Shown here in pieces: positions 13,214 through 28,129 of a stretch of 64,000 nt of DNA (position 1 is its first letter; each line of letters begins with the position of its first letter). The notes under the pieces are model-generated. The model searched no databases and had not been told where the DNA came from. It worked only from the letters and a program-made list of their open reading frames with translations. This DNA comes from Mycobacterium intracellulare ATCC 13950 (GTDB taxonomy: Bacteria > Actinomycetota > Actinomycetes > Mycobacteriales > Mycobacteriaceae). A program made the position numbers and the translations under genes. The DNA lies in NCBI RefSeq assembly GCF_000277125.1, contig NC_016946.1, forward strand, positions 2,356,001 to 2,420,000. Direction: 5' to 3'.

Positions 13214-13603
13214 ATGAACAGCATCCAGATCGCGGATGAGACGTTTGTCGCCGCCGACGGCGCACGGGTGGGCGCCGCGGTCGCTGATCGGGCGAGTTGG
13301 CGCCGCTGGTGGCCGGACCTGCGGCTGCAGGTCGTCGAGGATCGCGCCGACAAGGGCATCCGGTGGTCGGTCACCGGCGCGTTGACGGGGACCATGGAGG
13401 TCTGGCTGGAACCGTCGCTGGACGGGGTGGTGCTGCACTACTTCCTGCACGCCGAGCCCACCGGCGTGGCGGCCTGGCAGCTGGCCAAGCTGAATCTGGC
13501 GAAAATGACACACCGCCGCCGAGTGGCGGGCAAGAAAATGGCCTTCGAGGTCAAGACGACACTGGAACGGTCACGTCCGGTCGGAGTTTCTCCGGTAGTT
13601 TAG
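13214..13603 (+). CDS. SRPBCC/START-like conserved protein
   Basis: A 129-aa protein equivalent to Rv2186c. The short alpha/beta sequence with alternating strands and a Trp-rich segment (SWRRWWPDLRL) resembles the polyketide cyclase/START-like fold and is followed by another such gene. The ligand is unknown; a lipid is plausible from the fold and the lipid-gene neighbourhood. ATG 13214 is used because upstream in-frame sequence is unlike the family. Confidence 0.8.
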   Translation: MNSIQIADETFVAADGARVGAAVADRASWRRWWPDLRLQVVEDRADKGIRWSVTGALTGTMEVWLEPSLDGVVLHYFLHAEPTGVAAWQLAKLNLAKMTHRRRVAGKKMAFEVKTTLERSRPVGVSPVV

Positions 13604-13719
13604 CCGGGTCGGGTCCGCGCGGAGAGTACCGTTTCGGACCGAGACCCACGGGGGTCCCCGCACGGCCGGTTCGGAGCAGCCGGGACCCATCCGCTCGCGG
13701 GAGAGAGGGCAGCAACCAG

Positions 13720-14157
13720 GTGGCGGAGAAGACGACGCAAACCATCTACATCGACGCCGACCCGGGCACCGTGATGCGGGTGATCGCGGACATCGATTCC
13801 TACCCGCAGTGGATCTCGGAGTACAAGGAAGCCGAGGTTCAGGAGAAGGACGCCGACGGCTACCCGAAGGTGGCGCGGATCGTCATGGACGCCACCGTCC
13901 TCAAGGACACCATGGTCATGTCCTACCAATGGCCCAAGGATCGCCAATCGGTGAGCTGGACGCTGGTCTCGAGCTCGCTGCTGCGTTCCCTTGAGGGCTC
14001 ATATCGGTTGGCGCCCAAGGGATCTGGCACCGAGGTCACCTACGAACTCTCCGTCGACCTGGCCATGCCGATGATCGGCCTGCTCAAGCGCAAGGCCGAG
14101 CGTCGTCTGACCGACACGGCGTTGAAGGATCTGAAGAAACGAGTCGAGGCTGAGTGA
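13720..14157 (+). CDS. SRPBCC family protein (Rv2185c-like)
   Basis: A 145-aa START-like lipid/polyketide-binding fold protein. The sequence begins EKTTQTIYIDADPGTV and continues through the DIDSYPQW motif typical of the family, ending with a long amphipathic helix. GTG 13720 is the start that gives the family length. It overlaps the following ArsA-like gene by a few bases, so the two are probably co-translated. The specific ligand is unknown. Confidence 0.85.
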   Translation: MAEKTTQTIYIDADPGTVMRVIADIDSYPQWISEYKEAEVQEKDADGYPKVARIVMDATVLKDTMVMSYQWPKDRQSVSWTLVSSSLLRSLEGSYRLAPKGSGTEVTYELSVDLAMPMIGLLKRKAERRLTDTALKDLKKRVEAE

Positions 14158-15409
14158 GACGGCTGCGCCCGCCCCGGCCCGGATCAGTCTCTTCGTTGGG
14201 AAAGGCGGGGTAGGGAAATCCACCCTGGCTTGCGCCACCGCGGTCAGTTCTGCGAGCGCGGGACAGCGGGTGCTGGTGGTGTCCACCGACCAGGCGCACT
14301 CGCTGGGTGATGTGCTGGGCACCCCCATCCCACCCAGCCAGGACGAACTGGTGCGGGTGCTCGCCGATGACGCGGAGGCCGGCGGCGGATTTCTCGATGC
14401 GCTGGCCTTGGACACCCTTGCCCTGCTCGAGGTCCGTTGGCGTGAGGCCGTCGCCACGTTGGACCGGCGGTTCCCCGACTCCGAATTGAGCACCATTGCG
14501 CCCGAAGAGCTTTCGGCGTTACCCGGTGTCCAGGAGGTGCTCGGTCTCTACGCCGTCGGTGAGCTGGCCGGCTCGGGACGATGGGACCGCGTGGTGGTCG
14601 ATTGCGCGTCGACCGCGGACGCGTTGCGGATGTTGACCTTGCCCGCCACCTTCGGGCTGTACGTCGAGCGGGCGTGGCCGCGGCATCGCCGGCTGTCCGT
14701 CACCGCCGACGATGGCCGCTCGGCGGCGGTGGTCGAGCTGCTCGAGCGCATCAGCGCGAGCGTGGAGACGCTCGGCGCGCTGCTCACCGACGGCGAGCTG
14801 GTCAGTGCGCATCTGGTGTTGACCCCCGAGCGGGTGGTCGCCGCGGAGGCGGCCCGCACCCTGGGGTCGCTGGCGTTGATGGGCGTGCGCGTCGAAGAGC
14901 TGATCGTGAATCAGGTTCTGCCGCAAGACGACTCATACGAGTACCGCAACCTGCCCGAGCACCCGGCCTTCTACTGGTACACCGAACGCATCGCCGAGCA
15001 GCGCAGTGTGCTCGACGAGCTCGACGCCACCATCGGTGAGGTGGCCCTCGTGATGACCCCACACCTGTCCGGCGAGCCGATCGGCGCCAAGGCGCTGGGC
15101 GCGCTGCTCGACGCCGCCCGCCGCCGGGGAGGCACCGCGCCGCCGGGCCCGTTGCGGCCCGTCGTCGACCTCGAATCCGGGACGGGACTTGGGTCCGTCT
15201 ACCGGATGCGGCTAGCGTTGCCGCAACTCGATGCGTCGGCGCTGACCCTCGGGCGGGTCGACGACGACCTCATCATCAGCGCCGGCGGATTGCGGCGCAG
15301 GGTGAGGCTGGCGTCGGTGCTTCGGCGCTGCATCGTGCTGGACGCGCGCCTGCGGGGTAGTGAGCTGACGGTGCGTTTTCGACCAGATCCGGAGGTGTGG
15401 CCTAAGTGA
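14150..15409 (+). CDS. ArsA/GET3-like P-loop ATPase with non-standard start
   Basis: A deviant Walker-A ATPase equivalent to Rv2184c. The loop FVGKGGVGKST (14192-14224) is in frame and must be part of the protein, as is STDQAHSLGDVL, the switch I-like motif. No ATG, GTG or TTG occurs in this frame between the stop at 14132 and GTG 14270, which lies after the loop. The most likely start is CTG 14150 (LSETAAPAPARISLFVG), 8 bp inside the upstream gene. It gives 419 aa. Otherwise a small sequence error or frameshift must be assumed. It ends with a GTGA overlap into the next gene. Its cargo or partner is unknown. Confidence 0.78.
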   Translation: MSETAAPAPARISLFVGKGGVGKSTLACATAVSSASAGQRVLVVSTDQAHSLGDVLGTPIPPSQDELVRVLADDAEAGGGFLDALALDTLALLEVRWREAVATLDRRFPDSELSTIAPEELSALPGVQEVLGLYAVGELAGSGRWDRVVVDCASTADALRMLTLPATFGLYVERAWPRHRRLSVTADDGRSAAVVELLERISASVETLGALLTDGELVSAHLVLTPERVVAAEAARTLGSLALMGVRVEELIVNQVLPQDDSYEYRNLPEHPAFYWYTERIAEQRSVLDELDATIGEVALVMTPHLSGEPIGAKALGALLDAARRRGGTAPPGPLRPVVDLESGTGLGSVYRMRLALPQLDASALTLGRVDDDLIISAGGLRRRVRLASVLRRCIVLDARLRGSELTVRFRPDPEVWPK

Positions 15410-15789
15410 GTGGGGCTCATCCCGAAATCGGTCCGGAGCTGCGCAGGCTCGCCCAGACGATCCTGGACGGCATCGACCCCGCGGTGCGCGCGGCCGCGGC
15501 GCTGACGGCCGGCGCCGGACCGGGAACGGGCAAGTGTCAGCAGGTGTGGTGCCCGGTGTGCGCCCTGGCCGCGCTGGCGACCGGCGACCAGCACCCCTTG
15601 CTCACCGCGATCGCCGACCACAGCATCGCCCTGCTTCAGGTGATCCGTGACATCGTCGACGACATCGACCGGGCGTCGCGCCCGACGCCGGAACCGCCGC
15701 CCGACGGTCCGCCCGGCGGCGCGGCCGACAGCGGCGACGCCGCCCCGCGGACGCGTTATCAGCCCATCCCCGTCACGCTGGACGAGTGA
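15406..15789 (+). CDS. Conserved hypothetical protein with CxxxxCxxC motif (Rv2183c-like)
   Basis: A 127-aa protein of unknown function. A helical N-terminal half carries CQQVWCPVC, a possible metal site. The second half is rich in Pro, Gly and Asp. GTG 15406 overlaps the stop of the ArsA-like ATPase gene (GTGA), so the two are tightly coupled and may act together. Confidence 0.8.
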   Translation: MSGAHPEIGPELRRLAQTILDGIDPAVRAAAALTAGAGPGTGKCQQVWCPVCALAALATGDQHPLLTAIADHSIALLQVIRDIVDDIDRASRPTPEPPPDGPPGGAADSGDAAPRTRYQPIPVTLDE

Positions 15790-15876
15790 GGGCGCTGCGT
15801 CGCAGGTGGTCCCTTCCCGTGGGGATAGGTACAGTTGGCGCAGTACATCAGCGGGGTGTAGCCGAGAGGGAGGGCC

Positions 15877-16599
15877 ATGTGGTACTGGCTATTCAAGTAC
15901 GTGCTCCTCGGCCCGTTGCTGTCACTGCTGGGGCGGCCGAAAGTTGAAGGCCTAGAACACGTTCCGAGCTCCGGGCCGGCGATACTGGCAAGCAATCACC
16001 TGGCCGTGATGGACAGCTTCTATCTTCCGCTGGTGGTGCGGCGCCGAATCACCTTCCTGGCCAAGTCGGAATATTTCACCGGCACCGGTTTGAAGGGGTG
16101 GTTCCAGCGGTGGTTCTTCACCGCCGTCGGGCAGGTGCCGATCGACCGGACCGACGCCGACAGCGCCCGGGCCGCGCTGACCACCGCGCAACAGGTGCTG
16201 GGTGAGGGCAAGCTGCTGGGCATGTATCCCGAAGGCACGCGGTCCCCGGACGGCCGGCTCTACAAGGGCAAGACGGGGCTGGCGCGGCTGGCCCTGCAGA
16301 CCGGGGTCCCGGTGATCCCGGTCGCGATGATCGGCACCAACGTCGTCAACCCGCCCGGGACCAACATGTTGCGGTTCGGCCGGGTCACGGTTCGCTTCGG
16401 CAAGCCGATGGACTTCTCGCGCTTCGACGGGCTGGCCGGCAACCGCTTCATCGAGCGGGCCGTCACCGACGAGGTGATCTACGAGCTGATGGGGCTGTCC
16501 GGGCAGGAATACGTCGACATCTACGCGGCCAGCCTGAAAAAGGGCGGTGACGCGGCCGACGGTGAGGCCGCGCGGATTCCCGAGACCGCGGCCGGTTAA
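15877..16599 (+). CDS. 1-acylglycerol-3-phosphate acyltransferase-family protein (PlsC-like)
   Basis: A 240-aa membrane-associated acyltransferase equivalent to Rv2182c. Block I is NHLAVMDS (the NHxxxxD catalytic pair) and block III is EGTRSPDG. The expected role is transfer of a fatty acyl chain to lysophosphatidic acid or a related lipid. ATG 15877 has a clear GAGGGAGG ribosome site. Its stop shares the palindromic TTAA with the stop of the convergent mannosyltransferase gene. Confidence 0.92.
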   Translation: MWYWLFKYVLLGPLLSLLGRPKVEGLEHVPSSGPAILASNHLAVMDSFYLPLVVRRRITFLAKSEYFTGTGLKGWFQRWFFTAVGQVPIDRTDADSARAALTTAQQVLGEGKLLGMYPEGTRSPDGRLYKGKTGLARLALQTGVPVIPVAMIGTNVVNPPGTNMLRFGRVTVRFGKPMDFSRFDGLAGNRFIERAVTDEVIYELMGLSGQEYVDIYAASLKKGGDAADGEAARIPETAAG

Positions 16600-17888
16600 C
16601 CGACGGCGGTAGCCGGCGCCAGCGGCTCCGGCGCTGCCTCCCGCGAAATGCCGCGGGCGGTCACGGTGACGCCGGCCGCGACGATGACCGCCAGCGCCCA
16701 CCACACGTAAGACATCCCGGCGAGTTGGCGCCACCACACCGCGCTCGCCTCGTGATGCTTGGGCAGCAGGTCGATCGGCGTCCACCTCATCAGCGCCACC
16801 CCCACGGCGCTGACGACCATCAGCAGTGCGTTGCGGCGACGCCAGCCCAAGACGGCCGTCACCAGCACCGCGGGCAGCACCCACACCCAGTGGTGCGACC
16901 ACGACACCGGCGAGACCACCAGCCCGAACAAGGCGACGCAGACCAGCGCGAGCGTGGGCTCGCCGGCGCGCAACACCCGGCGCATCGCCCACACCGTCGC
17001 CGCCAGCACGAGCAGGGACGCCGCCACCCACAGCAGGAAGCGCTCCTGTTGTCCCAGCCCCAACCGGGCCAGGGCGCCGGCGATGTTCTGGTCGGTGTTC
17101 AACGACGCCGAACCGATCCGGTCGGTGTGATGCACGGTGTGCGTCCAGTACTCCCAGGAGTCGTTCCAGGCCAGCACGAAACCCAGCAGCGTCGCCCCCG
17201 CGAACGAGGCCAGCGCGGTCAACGCCGCACGGTGATCGCGGCGCAGCAGGAAATAGAGCAGGAACACCGCCGGCGTCAGCTTCAGCGCCATGCCCACCCC
17301 CAGCAGCAGCCCGCGCGGCCACGGCGTGCGGCGCGGCACGCAGTCGGCGATCACCAGCGTCATCAGCACCACGTTGATCTGGCCGAAGGCGAAGTTCGAG
17401 CTGATGGGTTCCAGCCAGACCGTCGCGGCCGCGGCGGCGACGACGGCCAGCCACCACCGGCGCAGCCAGGCCGGGCCGGGCAGCACGACCGACGCGCTCC
17501 AGACGTCGAGCCGGGTCAGCACGATCACGGTCGACACGACCAGCAAAACCAGCGTCAGGGCGGTGATCGCGACACTGGCGGCCGGCATGTGCATCCAGGC
17601 GAACGGGCAGAACACGATGGCGGCCAGCGGCGGATAGGTGAACGGGAGATCCACGATCGGCGTGTGGAACAACACGTCGCCGCGGTACAGCGGGCGGCCG
17701 TCCATCCAGGCCCGGGCGCCCATCTGATAGACGTCGATGTCGATGCGATACGGGATGTGCCCGAACAGCTGCCACGCCGCGTAACCCAGCCCCGCCGCGG
17801 CCGCCAGCCAAGCCGCGCCCCACACCAGCGCCCGCCCGGGGGCACGCTTACCTGAGAAGCCCGCCCCGGGCGCCTGCCGTGTACTCAT
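16596..17888 (-). CDS. Alpha-(1->2) polyprenyl-phosphomannose mannosyltransferase (GT87, Rv2181/MptC-like)
   Basis: A polytopic GT-C glycosyltransferase of 430 aa. The first extracytoplasmic loop has the acidic catalytic motif ([11 protein letters not shown]) and about ten hydrophobic helices follow. In M. tuberculosis Rv2181 adds alpha-1,2 mannose branches to lipomannan and caps on lipoarabinomannan using polyprenyl-phosphomannose. ATG 17888 is preferred to a TTG nine bases upstream. Confidence 0.9.
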   Translation of the reverse strand: MSTRQAPGAGFSGKRAPGRALVWGAAWLAAAAGLGYAAWQLFGHIPYRIDIDVYQMGARAWMDGRPLYRGDVLFHTPIVDLPFTYPPLAAIVFCPFAWMHMPAASVAITALTLVLLVVSTVIVLTRLDVWSASVVLPGPAWLRRWWLAVVAAAAATVWLEPISSNFAFGQINVVLMTLVIADCVPRRTPWPRGLLLGVGMALKLTPAVFLLYFLLRRDHRAALTALASFAGATLLGFVLAWNDSWEYWTHTVHHTDRIGSASLNTDQNIAGALARLGLGQQERFLLWVAASLLVLAATVWAMRRVLRAGEPTLALVCVALFGLVVSPVSWSHHWVWVLPAVLVTAVLGWRRRNALLMVVSAVGVALMRWTPIDLLPKHHEASAVWWRQLAGMSYVWWALAVIVAAGVTVTARGISREAAPEPLAPATAVG

Positions 17889-17981
17889 GTCGCACAACAG
17901 CGTAATGGGTGCCCGCGCCCGGACACCCCTGGTGCAGCGCGGCTCCCACGGCCGCGGCGCGCGGAGGCGTAGGTTTCAAGG

Positions 17982-18866
17982 GTGCTCCACTCGTTCGTGG
18001 ACGAGATGTCCCGATGGTTCGAACATGACATTCACGACCGGGGCCACCTGCCACTGTTGTGCTGCCTGGTGGCCTTCATCCTGACGTTTTTCGTCACGCG
18101 GACGTTCGTGCGGTTGATCCGGCACCGCGTCGAAAACGGCCGGCCCACCAAGTGGTGGCACCCGCGCAACGTCCACGTCGGGGGAGTGCACATCCACCAC
18201 GTCACGTTCGGGGTGGTCCTCACGTTGCTCTCCGGGCTGACGCTGGTCACCCTGTCCATCGACGGGCACGAGCCCCAGTTCATGATGGCCGCCACCTTTT
18301 TCGGGATCGGGGCCGCCCTGGTCCTCGACGAGTACGCGTTGATCCTGCACCTGTCCGACGTCTACTGGTCCGAGGACGGCCGCACCTCGGTCGATGCGGT
18401 CTTTGCCGCGGTCGCGGTGGCCGGGCTGCTGATGATGGGCCTGCACCCGCTGATGTTCTTCCTGCCGATCTGGCACGACGCCAACTCGTGGGCGCTGCGC
18501 GCCGTGGTGGGCGGCGCCATGGCGTTGACGCTGCCGCTGGCCGTCGTGGTGGTGCTCAAGGGCAAGGTCTGGACCGGCCTGCTGGGCATGTTCCTGGTCA
18601 TCTTGCTGGTGATCGGGGCGGTCCGGCTGTCGCGCCCGCACGCGCCCTGGGCCCGCTGGCGGTACGCCACGCAGCCGGACAAGATGCGCCGCGCGCTGCA
18701 GCGCGAACGTCGGCTGCGCCGCCCGGTGGTGCGGGCCAAGCTCTACCTGCAGTGCGCCATCGCGGGCACGCCGCGGTTTCCGGATCAACGTGCGGTGGAC
18801 GCCAGGTTGGACGACGAGGTTCATCCCGCCCCGGCGCCCACCGGTCCGATCCTGATCAGCAGATAA
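17982..18866 (+). CDS. Conserved polytopic membrane protein (Rv2180c-like)
   Basis: A 294-aa integral membrane protein with about six or seven hydrophobic helices and His-rich segments (HPRNVHVGGVHIHH), followed by a basic C-terminal cytoplasmic tail. No recognised catalytic domain. The start GTG 17982 gives the length of the M. tuberculosis protein (about 295 aa). It is 9 bp from the RNase AS gene downstream. Confidence 0.85.
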   Translation: MLHSFVDEMSRWFEHDIHDRGHLPLLCCLVAFILTFFVTRTFVRLIRHRVENGRPTKWWHPRNVHVGGVHIHHVTFGVVLTLLSGLTLVTLSIDGHEPQFMMAATFFGIGAALVLDEYALILHLSDVYWSEDGRTSVDAVFAAVAVAGLLMMGLHPLMFFLPIWHDANSWALRAVVGGAMALTLPLAVVVVLKGKVWTGLLGMFLVILLVIGAVRLSRPHAPWARWRYATQPDKMRRALQRERRLRRPVVRAKLYLQCAIAGTPRFPDQRAVDARLDDEVHPAPAPTGPILISR

Positions 18867-18875
18867 TCTCCCTTC

Positions 18876-20833
<1,958 letters not shown>

Positions 20834-20839
20834 GCGCGC

Positions 20840-22129
<1,290 letters not shown>

Positions 22130-22209
22130 GGGGCCATCGTAGGTGCGGCGCCATGATTGGGCGGAAGAACACGGGCTCACGGCGCGTATCAAGGCTTACA
22201 CTTGCGCGG

Positions 22210-22614
22210 ATGAGCAGTATTCCTGCCGGCGACGATGTGCTAGATCCCGACGAGCCGATCTACGACCTCCCGCGGGTCGCCGAATTGCTTAAAATCCCGG
22301 TAACCAAGGTCCACCAACAGCTCCGCGATGGCCATCTGGTCGCGGTCCGGCGCGGCGAGGGCGTGGTGGTGCCGCAGGTGTTCTTCACCCAGTCCGGTGA
22401 GGTGGTCAAGAGCCTGCCGGGATTGTTGACGATCCTGCACGACGGCGGCTACCACGACACCGAGATCGTGCGCTGGCTGTTCACCCCCGACCCGTCGCTG
22501 ACGGTGACCCGCGACGGCACCAAGGACGCCATCAGCAATGCCCGCCCCGTCGACGCGCTGCATGCCCACCAGGCCCGCGAAGTCGTGCGCCGGGCGCAGG
22601 CGATGGCCTACTGA
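22210..22614 (+). CDS. DNA-binding protein, PknL substrate type (Rv2175c-like)
   Basis: A 134-aa protein with a winged helix-turn-helix at about residues 18-55 (LPRVAELLKIPVTKVHQQL). A C-terminal domain follows, ending ALHAHQAREVVRRAQAMAY. In M. tuberculosis the homologue binds DNA and is phosphorylated by PknL in its flexible N-terminus. The start ATG 22210 is in the 80-bp gap to pknL, so the two genes probably share a divergent promoter region. Its stop overlaps that of mptA. Confidence 0.9.
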   Translation: MSSIPAGDDVLDPDEPIYDLPRVAELLKIPVTKVHQQLRDGHLVAVRRGEGVVVPQVFFTQSGEVVKSLPGLLTILHDGGYHDTEIVRWLFTPDPSLTVTRDGTKDAISNARPVDALHAHQAREVVRRAQAMAY

Positions 22615-24155
22615 GCCGGTGCGGCGACCTCGGCCGGGCCGGTCCGAGGGCGGGGTGTCCGGTACAGGGTGTACCAGGCGATCAGCGCGACGGCGGTGGC
22701 CAGCGAGAAGTGCAGCCACGAGTACATCCCATGCGAGCCATCGGGTTTGAAGATCACCATCACCCAGGTCGACGCGCCGCCGATGATCGCCACCGCCCGT
22801 CGTGACTGGGCCAGGGGAGCCACGATCGCCAGCGGCCACGAGTAGTACCAGGGCAACGCGGCCGGGACGAACAGCACCACGATCAGCATCGAGTACGCCA
22901 TGCCGGTGAGCGCGGCCCGGTCATCACGCCGGAACCGCCACCACAACAGCGGCAGCGAGACCGCGATGATCGCGATGCCGACCAGCCGGGTGACCCGCAG
23001 GAGCGGATAGAAGCTCACGGGAAACAGCCCGCTGCCGATCGCGTGGATCAGGTTGGCCGCCGCGGTCGGCACGGTCAGCCAGTTGATGATCTTCACCGAA
23101 CCGGCCAGCGCGGTCAGCCATCCCAGCCCCACGCCGGCCACCGCGGACAGGATCGCGAACACCACCGCGAAGACCAGCAGCGACGCCGCCGCGGCCGCGA
23201 GAAGCGCTCGCGCGGAACGATATCCCCGCCGGTCGCGCAGATCCCGCGCCCACACCCACACCAGGAAGGGCAGCGCGATGCCGGCGGTGGCTTTGACCGC
23301 GATGGCGACCGTGATCAGCGCGGTGCCCGCGACGTGGCGACCGCCGAACGTCAGCGCGATGCCGGCGGCCATCAGGCCCACCATCAGCATCTCGTTGTGC
23401 ACGCCGCCCATCAGGTGGATGAGCACCAGCGGGTTGAGCACGCAGATCCACAGCGCCGTCGAGGGGTCGGCGCCCAGGTGCCGCGCCACTCGCGGAGTGG
23501 CCCAGATCAACAGCGCCAAACCGGGCAGCATGCACAGCCGCAGCAACATGGTGCCCGCCACCACGTTGTTGCCGACGAGGACGGTGATCAGCTTCGCCAC
23601 CAGGATGAACGCCGGACCGTAGGGGGCGGTCGTGATCGACCAGATGGGACTGACGTTGTCCAACAAGATGTTTGGATTGGCGACCGGGCCGACGGCGTAG
23701 GGGTCCAGGCCGTCGCGCAGCAGTGCGCCCTGCGCCAGATACGAATAGGTGTCCCGGCTGAAGACGGGCACCGACACCAGCAGCGGCGCCAGCCAGAATC
23801 CGGTGGTGGTCTTCATGACGAACTCGGTCGCGTCGCCGGCCAGCACGCGGCGGCCCAGGCCCAGCCAGGCGATCAGCATGAGGCCGACGCCGGTCCACAG
23901 CACGATCGACGACAGCACCAGGCCGTGGCCAAAACGCAGCCAGGACATGTGAATCGACTCGAGCAGCGGGTCGTGCTGGCGGGTGCTGCCCGCGCCCAGC
24001 CCGCCCAGGGTGATCAGCACCGACCCCAGCAGGCCCAGTTTGGCCGGCCGCGATTCGTCGGCCGCCACGAACGCCCTCAGCTGGGAAAACCGTTCGCCGC
24101 GAGGGGGTTTGGCTGCCGGCGCGTCGTCGGCCGGGGTGTCGGTCGGAGTCGTCAT
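22608..24155 (-). CDS. mptA: Alpha-(1->6) mannopyranosyltransferase MptA
   Basis: A GT-C mannosyltransferase of 515 aa that extends the lipomannan core from polyprenyl-phosphomannose on the outer face of the membrane. It has about 12-13 hydrophobic helices and a cytoplasmic N-terminus rich in Pro/Ala. The acidic site lies in the first loops and the region TYSYLAQGALLRDGLDPY follows, typical of the family. It lies 4 bp downstream of idsA2 on the same strand, so a prenyl-chain enzyme and a user of prenyl-linked mannose are co-transcribed. Confidence 0.92.
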   Translation of the reverse strand: MTTPTDTPADDAPAAKPPRGERFSQLRAFVAADESRPAKLGLLGSVLITLGGLGAGSTRQHDPLLESIHMSWLRFGHGLVLSSIVLWTGVGLMLIAWLGLGRRVLAGDATEFVMKTTTGFWLAPLLVSVPVFSRDTYSYLAQGALLRDGLDPYAVGPVANPNILLDNVSPIWSITTAPYGPAFILVAKLITVLVGNNVVAGTMLLRLCMLPGLALLIWATPRVARHLGADPSTALWICVLNPLVLIHLMGGVHNEMLMVGLMAAGIALTFGGRHVAGTALITVAIAVKATAGIALPFLVWVWARDLRDRRGYRSARALLAAAAASLLVFAVVFAILSAVAGVGLGWLTALAGSVKIINWLTVPTAAANLIHAIGSGLFPVSFYPLLRVTRLVGIAIIAVSLPLLWWRFRRDDRAALTGMAYSMLIVVLFVPAALPWYYSWPLAIVAPLAQSRRAVAIIGGASTWVMVIFKPDGSHGMYSWLHFSLATAVALIAWYTLYRTPRPRTGPAEVAAPAQ

Positions 24156-24159
24156 CGGT

Positions 24160-26367
<2,208 letters not shown>

Positions 26368-26377
26368 CGCGGCGAGG

Positions 26378-27073
26378 CTAGGTGGGCGGCGGCTGGTCGC
26401 GCGGCGCGGTGAGCCGCGGTGAGCGGTCCCGGCCGACCCACGCCAGCAGCCCCACCACGCCGGCGGCCGCGAAGGACGCGATGCCCAGCCACACCACGGC
26501 GCCGGTGAAGGAACGGGTGTTGGGGTCGGTGTAGCGGGCCTGGGCGGTCATGGTGCTCACCACGCCCGGCTTGAGCTTCCAGGACACCACGTCGGGCTCG
26601 ACCCGGTCGCCGTTGGTGGAGGTGACCACCCCCGGAAAGGCGACCGTCAGCTCGACGTCCGCCTCCGAATCGGTCAGCGACGTCAGATCCGCGCGGCCCT
26701 CCAGGATCACCAGGTTGCCGTTGCGGCGCAGCGACAGGTTGACGCCGGAGGCGTCGGAGTTCATGTTGGCCAGCTGCGGCAGCTCGGCGAACGTCAGATC
26801 GGAGAACACCGCCTGGGAGCCGACGTAGCCGTCGCTGTCGTAGTTCGACACCGCCACCTTCTGGCTGAACGGCAGGTTGTTGCTGTCGAGCTGGGGGCCG
26901 GTGTCCTTGGGGGTCTTGGGTTTCGCGGCGGCGACGATCTCCCCGGAGACCAGGTCGTCGGGGGAGACGGTGAGCGAGGCCCGGACCCGCAGGCATCCGG
27001 TGGCCAGCGGCACCAGCAGCAGCAACATCGCGATGGCCAGCAGACGGCGCCGTCGGGCCCGGGGGGCTTTCAC
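26378..27073 (-). CDS. lppM: Lipoprotein LppM
   Basis: A 231-aa exported protein. A basic, hydrophobic signal ends in the lipobox LATGC (ATG-Cys), followed by the LppM beta domain (DLVSGEIVAAAKPK...). A C-terminal membrane helix precedes a short cytoplasmic tail. In M. tuberculosis LppM affects phagosome trafficking and surface lipid display. GTG 27073 gives the family length; GTG 27109 in the same frame is the alternative. Confidence 0.9.
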   Translation of the reverse strand: MKAPRARRRRLLAIAMLLLLVPLATGCLRVRASLTVSPDDLVSGEIVAAAKPKTPKDTGPQLDSNNLPFSQKVAVSNYDSDGYVGSQAVFSDLTFAELPQLANMNSDASGVNLSLRRNGNLVILEGRADLTSLTDSEADVELTVAFPGVVTSTNGDRVEPDVVSWKLKPGVVSTMTAQARYTDPNTRSFTGAVVWLGIASFAAAGVVGLLAWVGRDRSPRLTAPRDQPPPT

Positions 27074-27194
27074 GCCGCGGCCGCGGGCTGGGGGAGAGCT
27101 GGCGCGCACCAGGTCATCGTGCCAGATCCGATGTGCCACTTGAACAAGGCCACTCCGGAGCGCGGGCGTCCGATGCGCGCCCGGTTCCGCGGTG

Positions 27195-27803
27195 TCACAG
27201 CGGTAGTTCGCGGCCCAGGATCGCAAACGCCCGCGGGTCGCCGGCGAAGTGGTAGCGGCGGATGACGTCGGTGAAGCCCAGCCGGCGGTACAGCCGCCAG
27301 GCGCGGTTGGGCTCGCCGTTGGTTTCCGGCGTCGACAGCAGCACGTTCTTTTCCGCGCGCCCGGCGAGCAGCCGCCGAGCCAGCGCCTCGCCGAGGCCGC
27401 GGCCCTGGGCGCGGGGATGAATGTGCAGCTCGGTCAACTCGAAATAGCTGTTCATCAGCCGGGCGATCTCGTGGGGCGGCGAGCCGCCGCGCTGCATGCC
27501 CAGCACCACCTGCTGCTGCCACCATTGGCCGGGCGCCCCGGGATAGCCGTAGGCCACGCCGAGCAGTGGGGCGCTGGTCAGATCCTCCGCCGAGGGCATC
27601 GGCGCGCCCTCGTCATCGGGCCCGTCGGCTTCGACGACCCCGGCGCCTTGCCAGCCACGGCGGCGGATGTGCTCGAGCCACATCGCGGCGCGCTGTTGCT
27701 CGGTGCCGCGCGGGTAGCGCATCGCATCGACGTACACCGTCAGGGCGTCGGTGAGGCGACGCTCCATGTCGTGGGGGAGCAGATCGATGAGGAATATCCC
27801 CAA
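27195..27803 (-). CDS. GNAT-family acetyltransferase (Rv2170-like)
   Basis: A 202-aa N-acetyltransferase with the acetyl-CoA loop PRAQGRGLGEALARRLL and the downstream N/Y region. The M. tuberculosis homologue is reported to acetylate isocitrate lyase (recollection). The start TTG 27803 has GAGGGC ahead and matches (M)xIFLIDL in the family. It lies upstream of lppM on the same strand with a gap of about 120 bp. Confidence 0.88.
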   Translation of the reverse strand: MGIFLIDLLPHDMERRLTDALTVYVDAMRYPRGTEQQRAAMWLEHIRRRGWQGAGVVEADGPDDEGAPMPSAEDLTSAPLLGVAYGYPGAPGQWWQQQVVLGMQRGGSPPHEIARLMNSYFELTELHIHPRAQGRGLGEALARRLLAGRAEKNVLLSTPETNGEPNRAWRLYRRLGFTDVIRRYHFAGDPRAFAILGRELPL

Positions 27804-28129
27804 CTCGCGGTGCCCTCCTCATCCGGTGATCGGTCTCGTTCGATGCTGCGGCGTTCTGACCCGGCTGCTAAGAATCATTATCGGACCCCCACGGGCCGGC
27901 GCGACGAGCGGTCGTGGCACCGAACCAACGGACGCCCCCGGGTCGGGAAGCCGGTTGTAGCGCACGGGCGTTCCGGTCTGGCGGATTGCCGCGATCCGGC
28001 CGGGATAGAATCGGCGCGGAACCAGTGGTATGGGGCAGATTGACCTCGTATCATTCAATTAGTTGCCCGCGCAACGGGCATCGCGTGCTATCGATAGTCA
28101 CGTGCCAAACTGTCGGCAAGGAGGGACGA
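27804..28129. promoter_or_regulatory. Divergent intergenic region with a hairpin
   Basis: 326 bp between the acetyltransferase and DUF3040 genes with no convincing gene. It should hold promoters for both directions. A TTGACC at 28040-28045 has no good -10 at 17 bp. A hairpin TGCCCG-N5-CGGGCA lies at 28064-28080, about 50 bp before the DUF3040 gene, in what is probably its leader. Confidence 0.4.
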
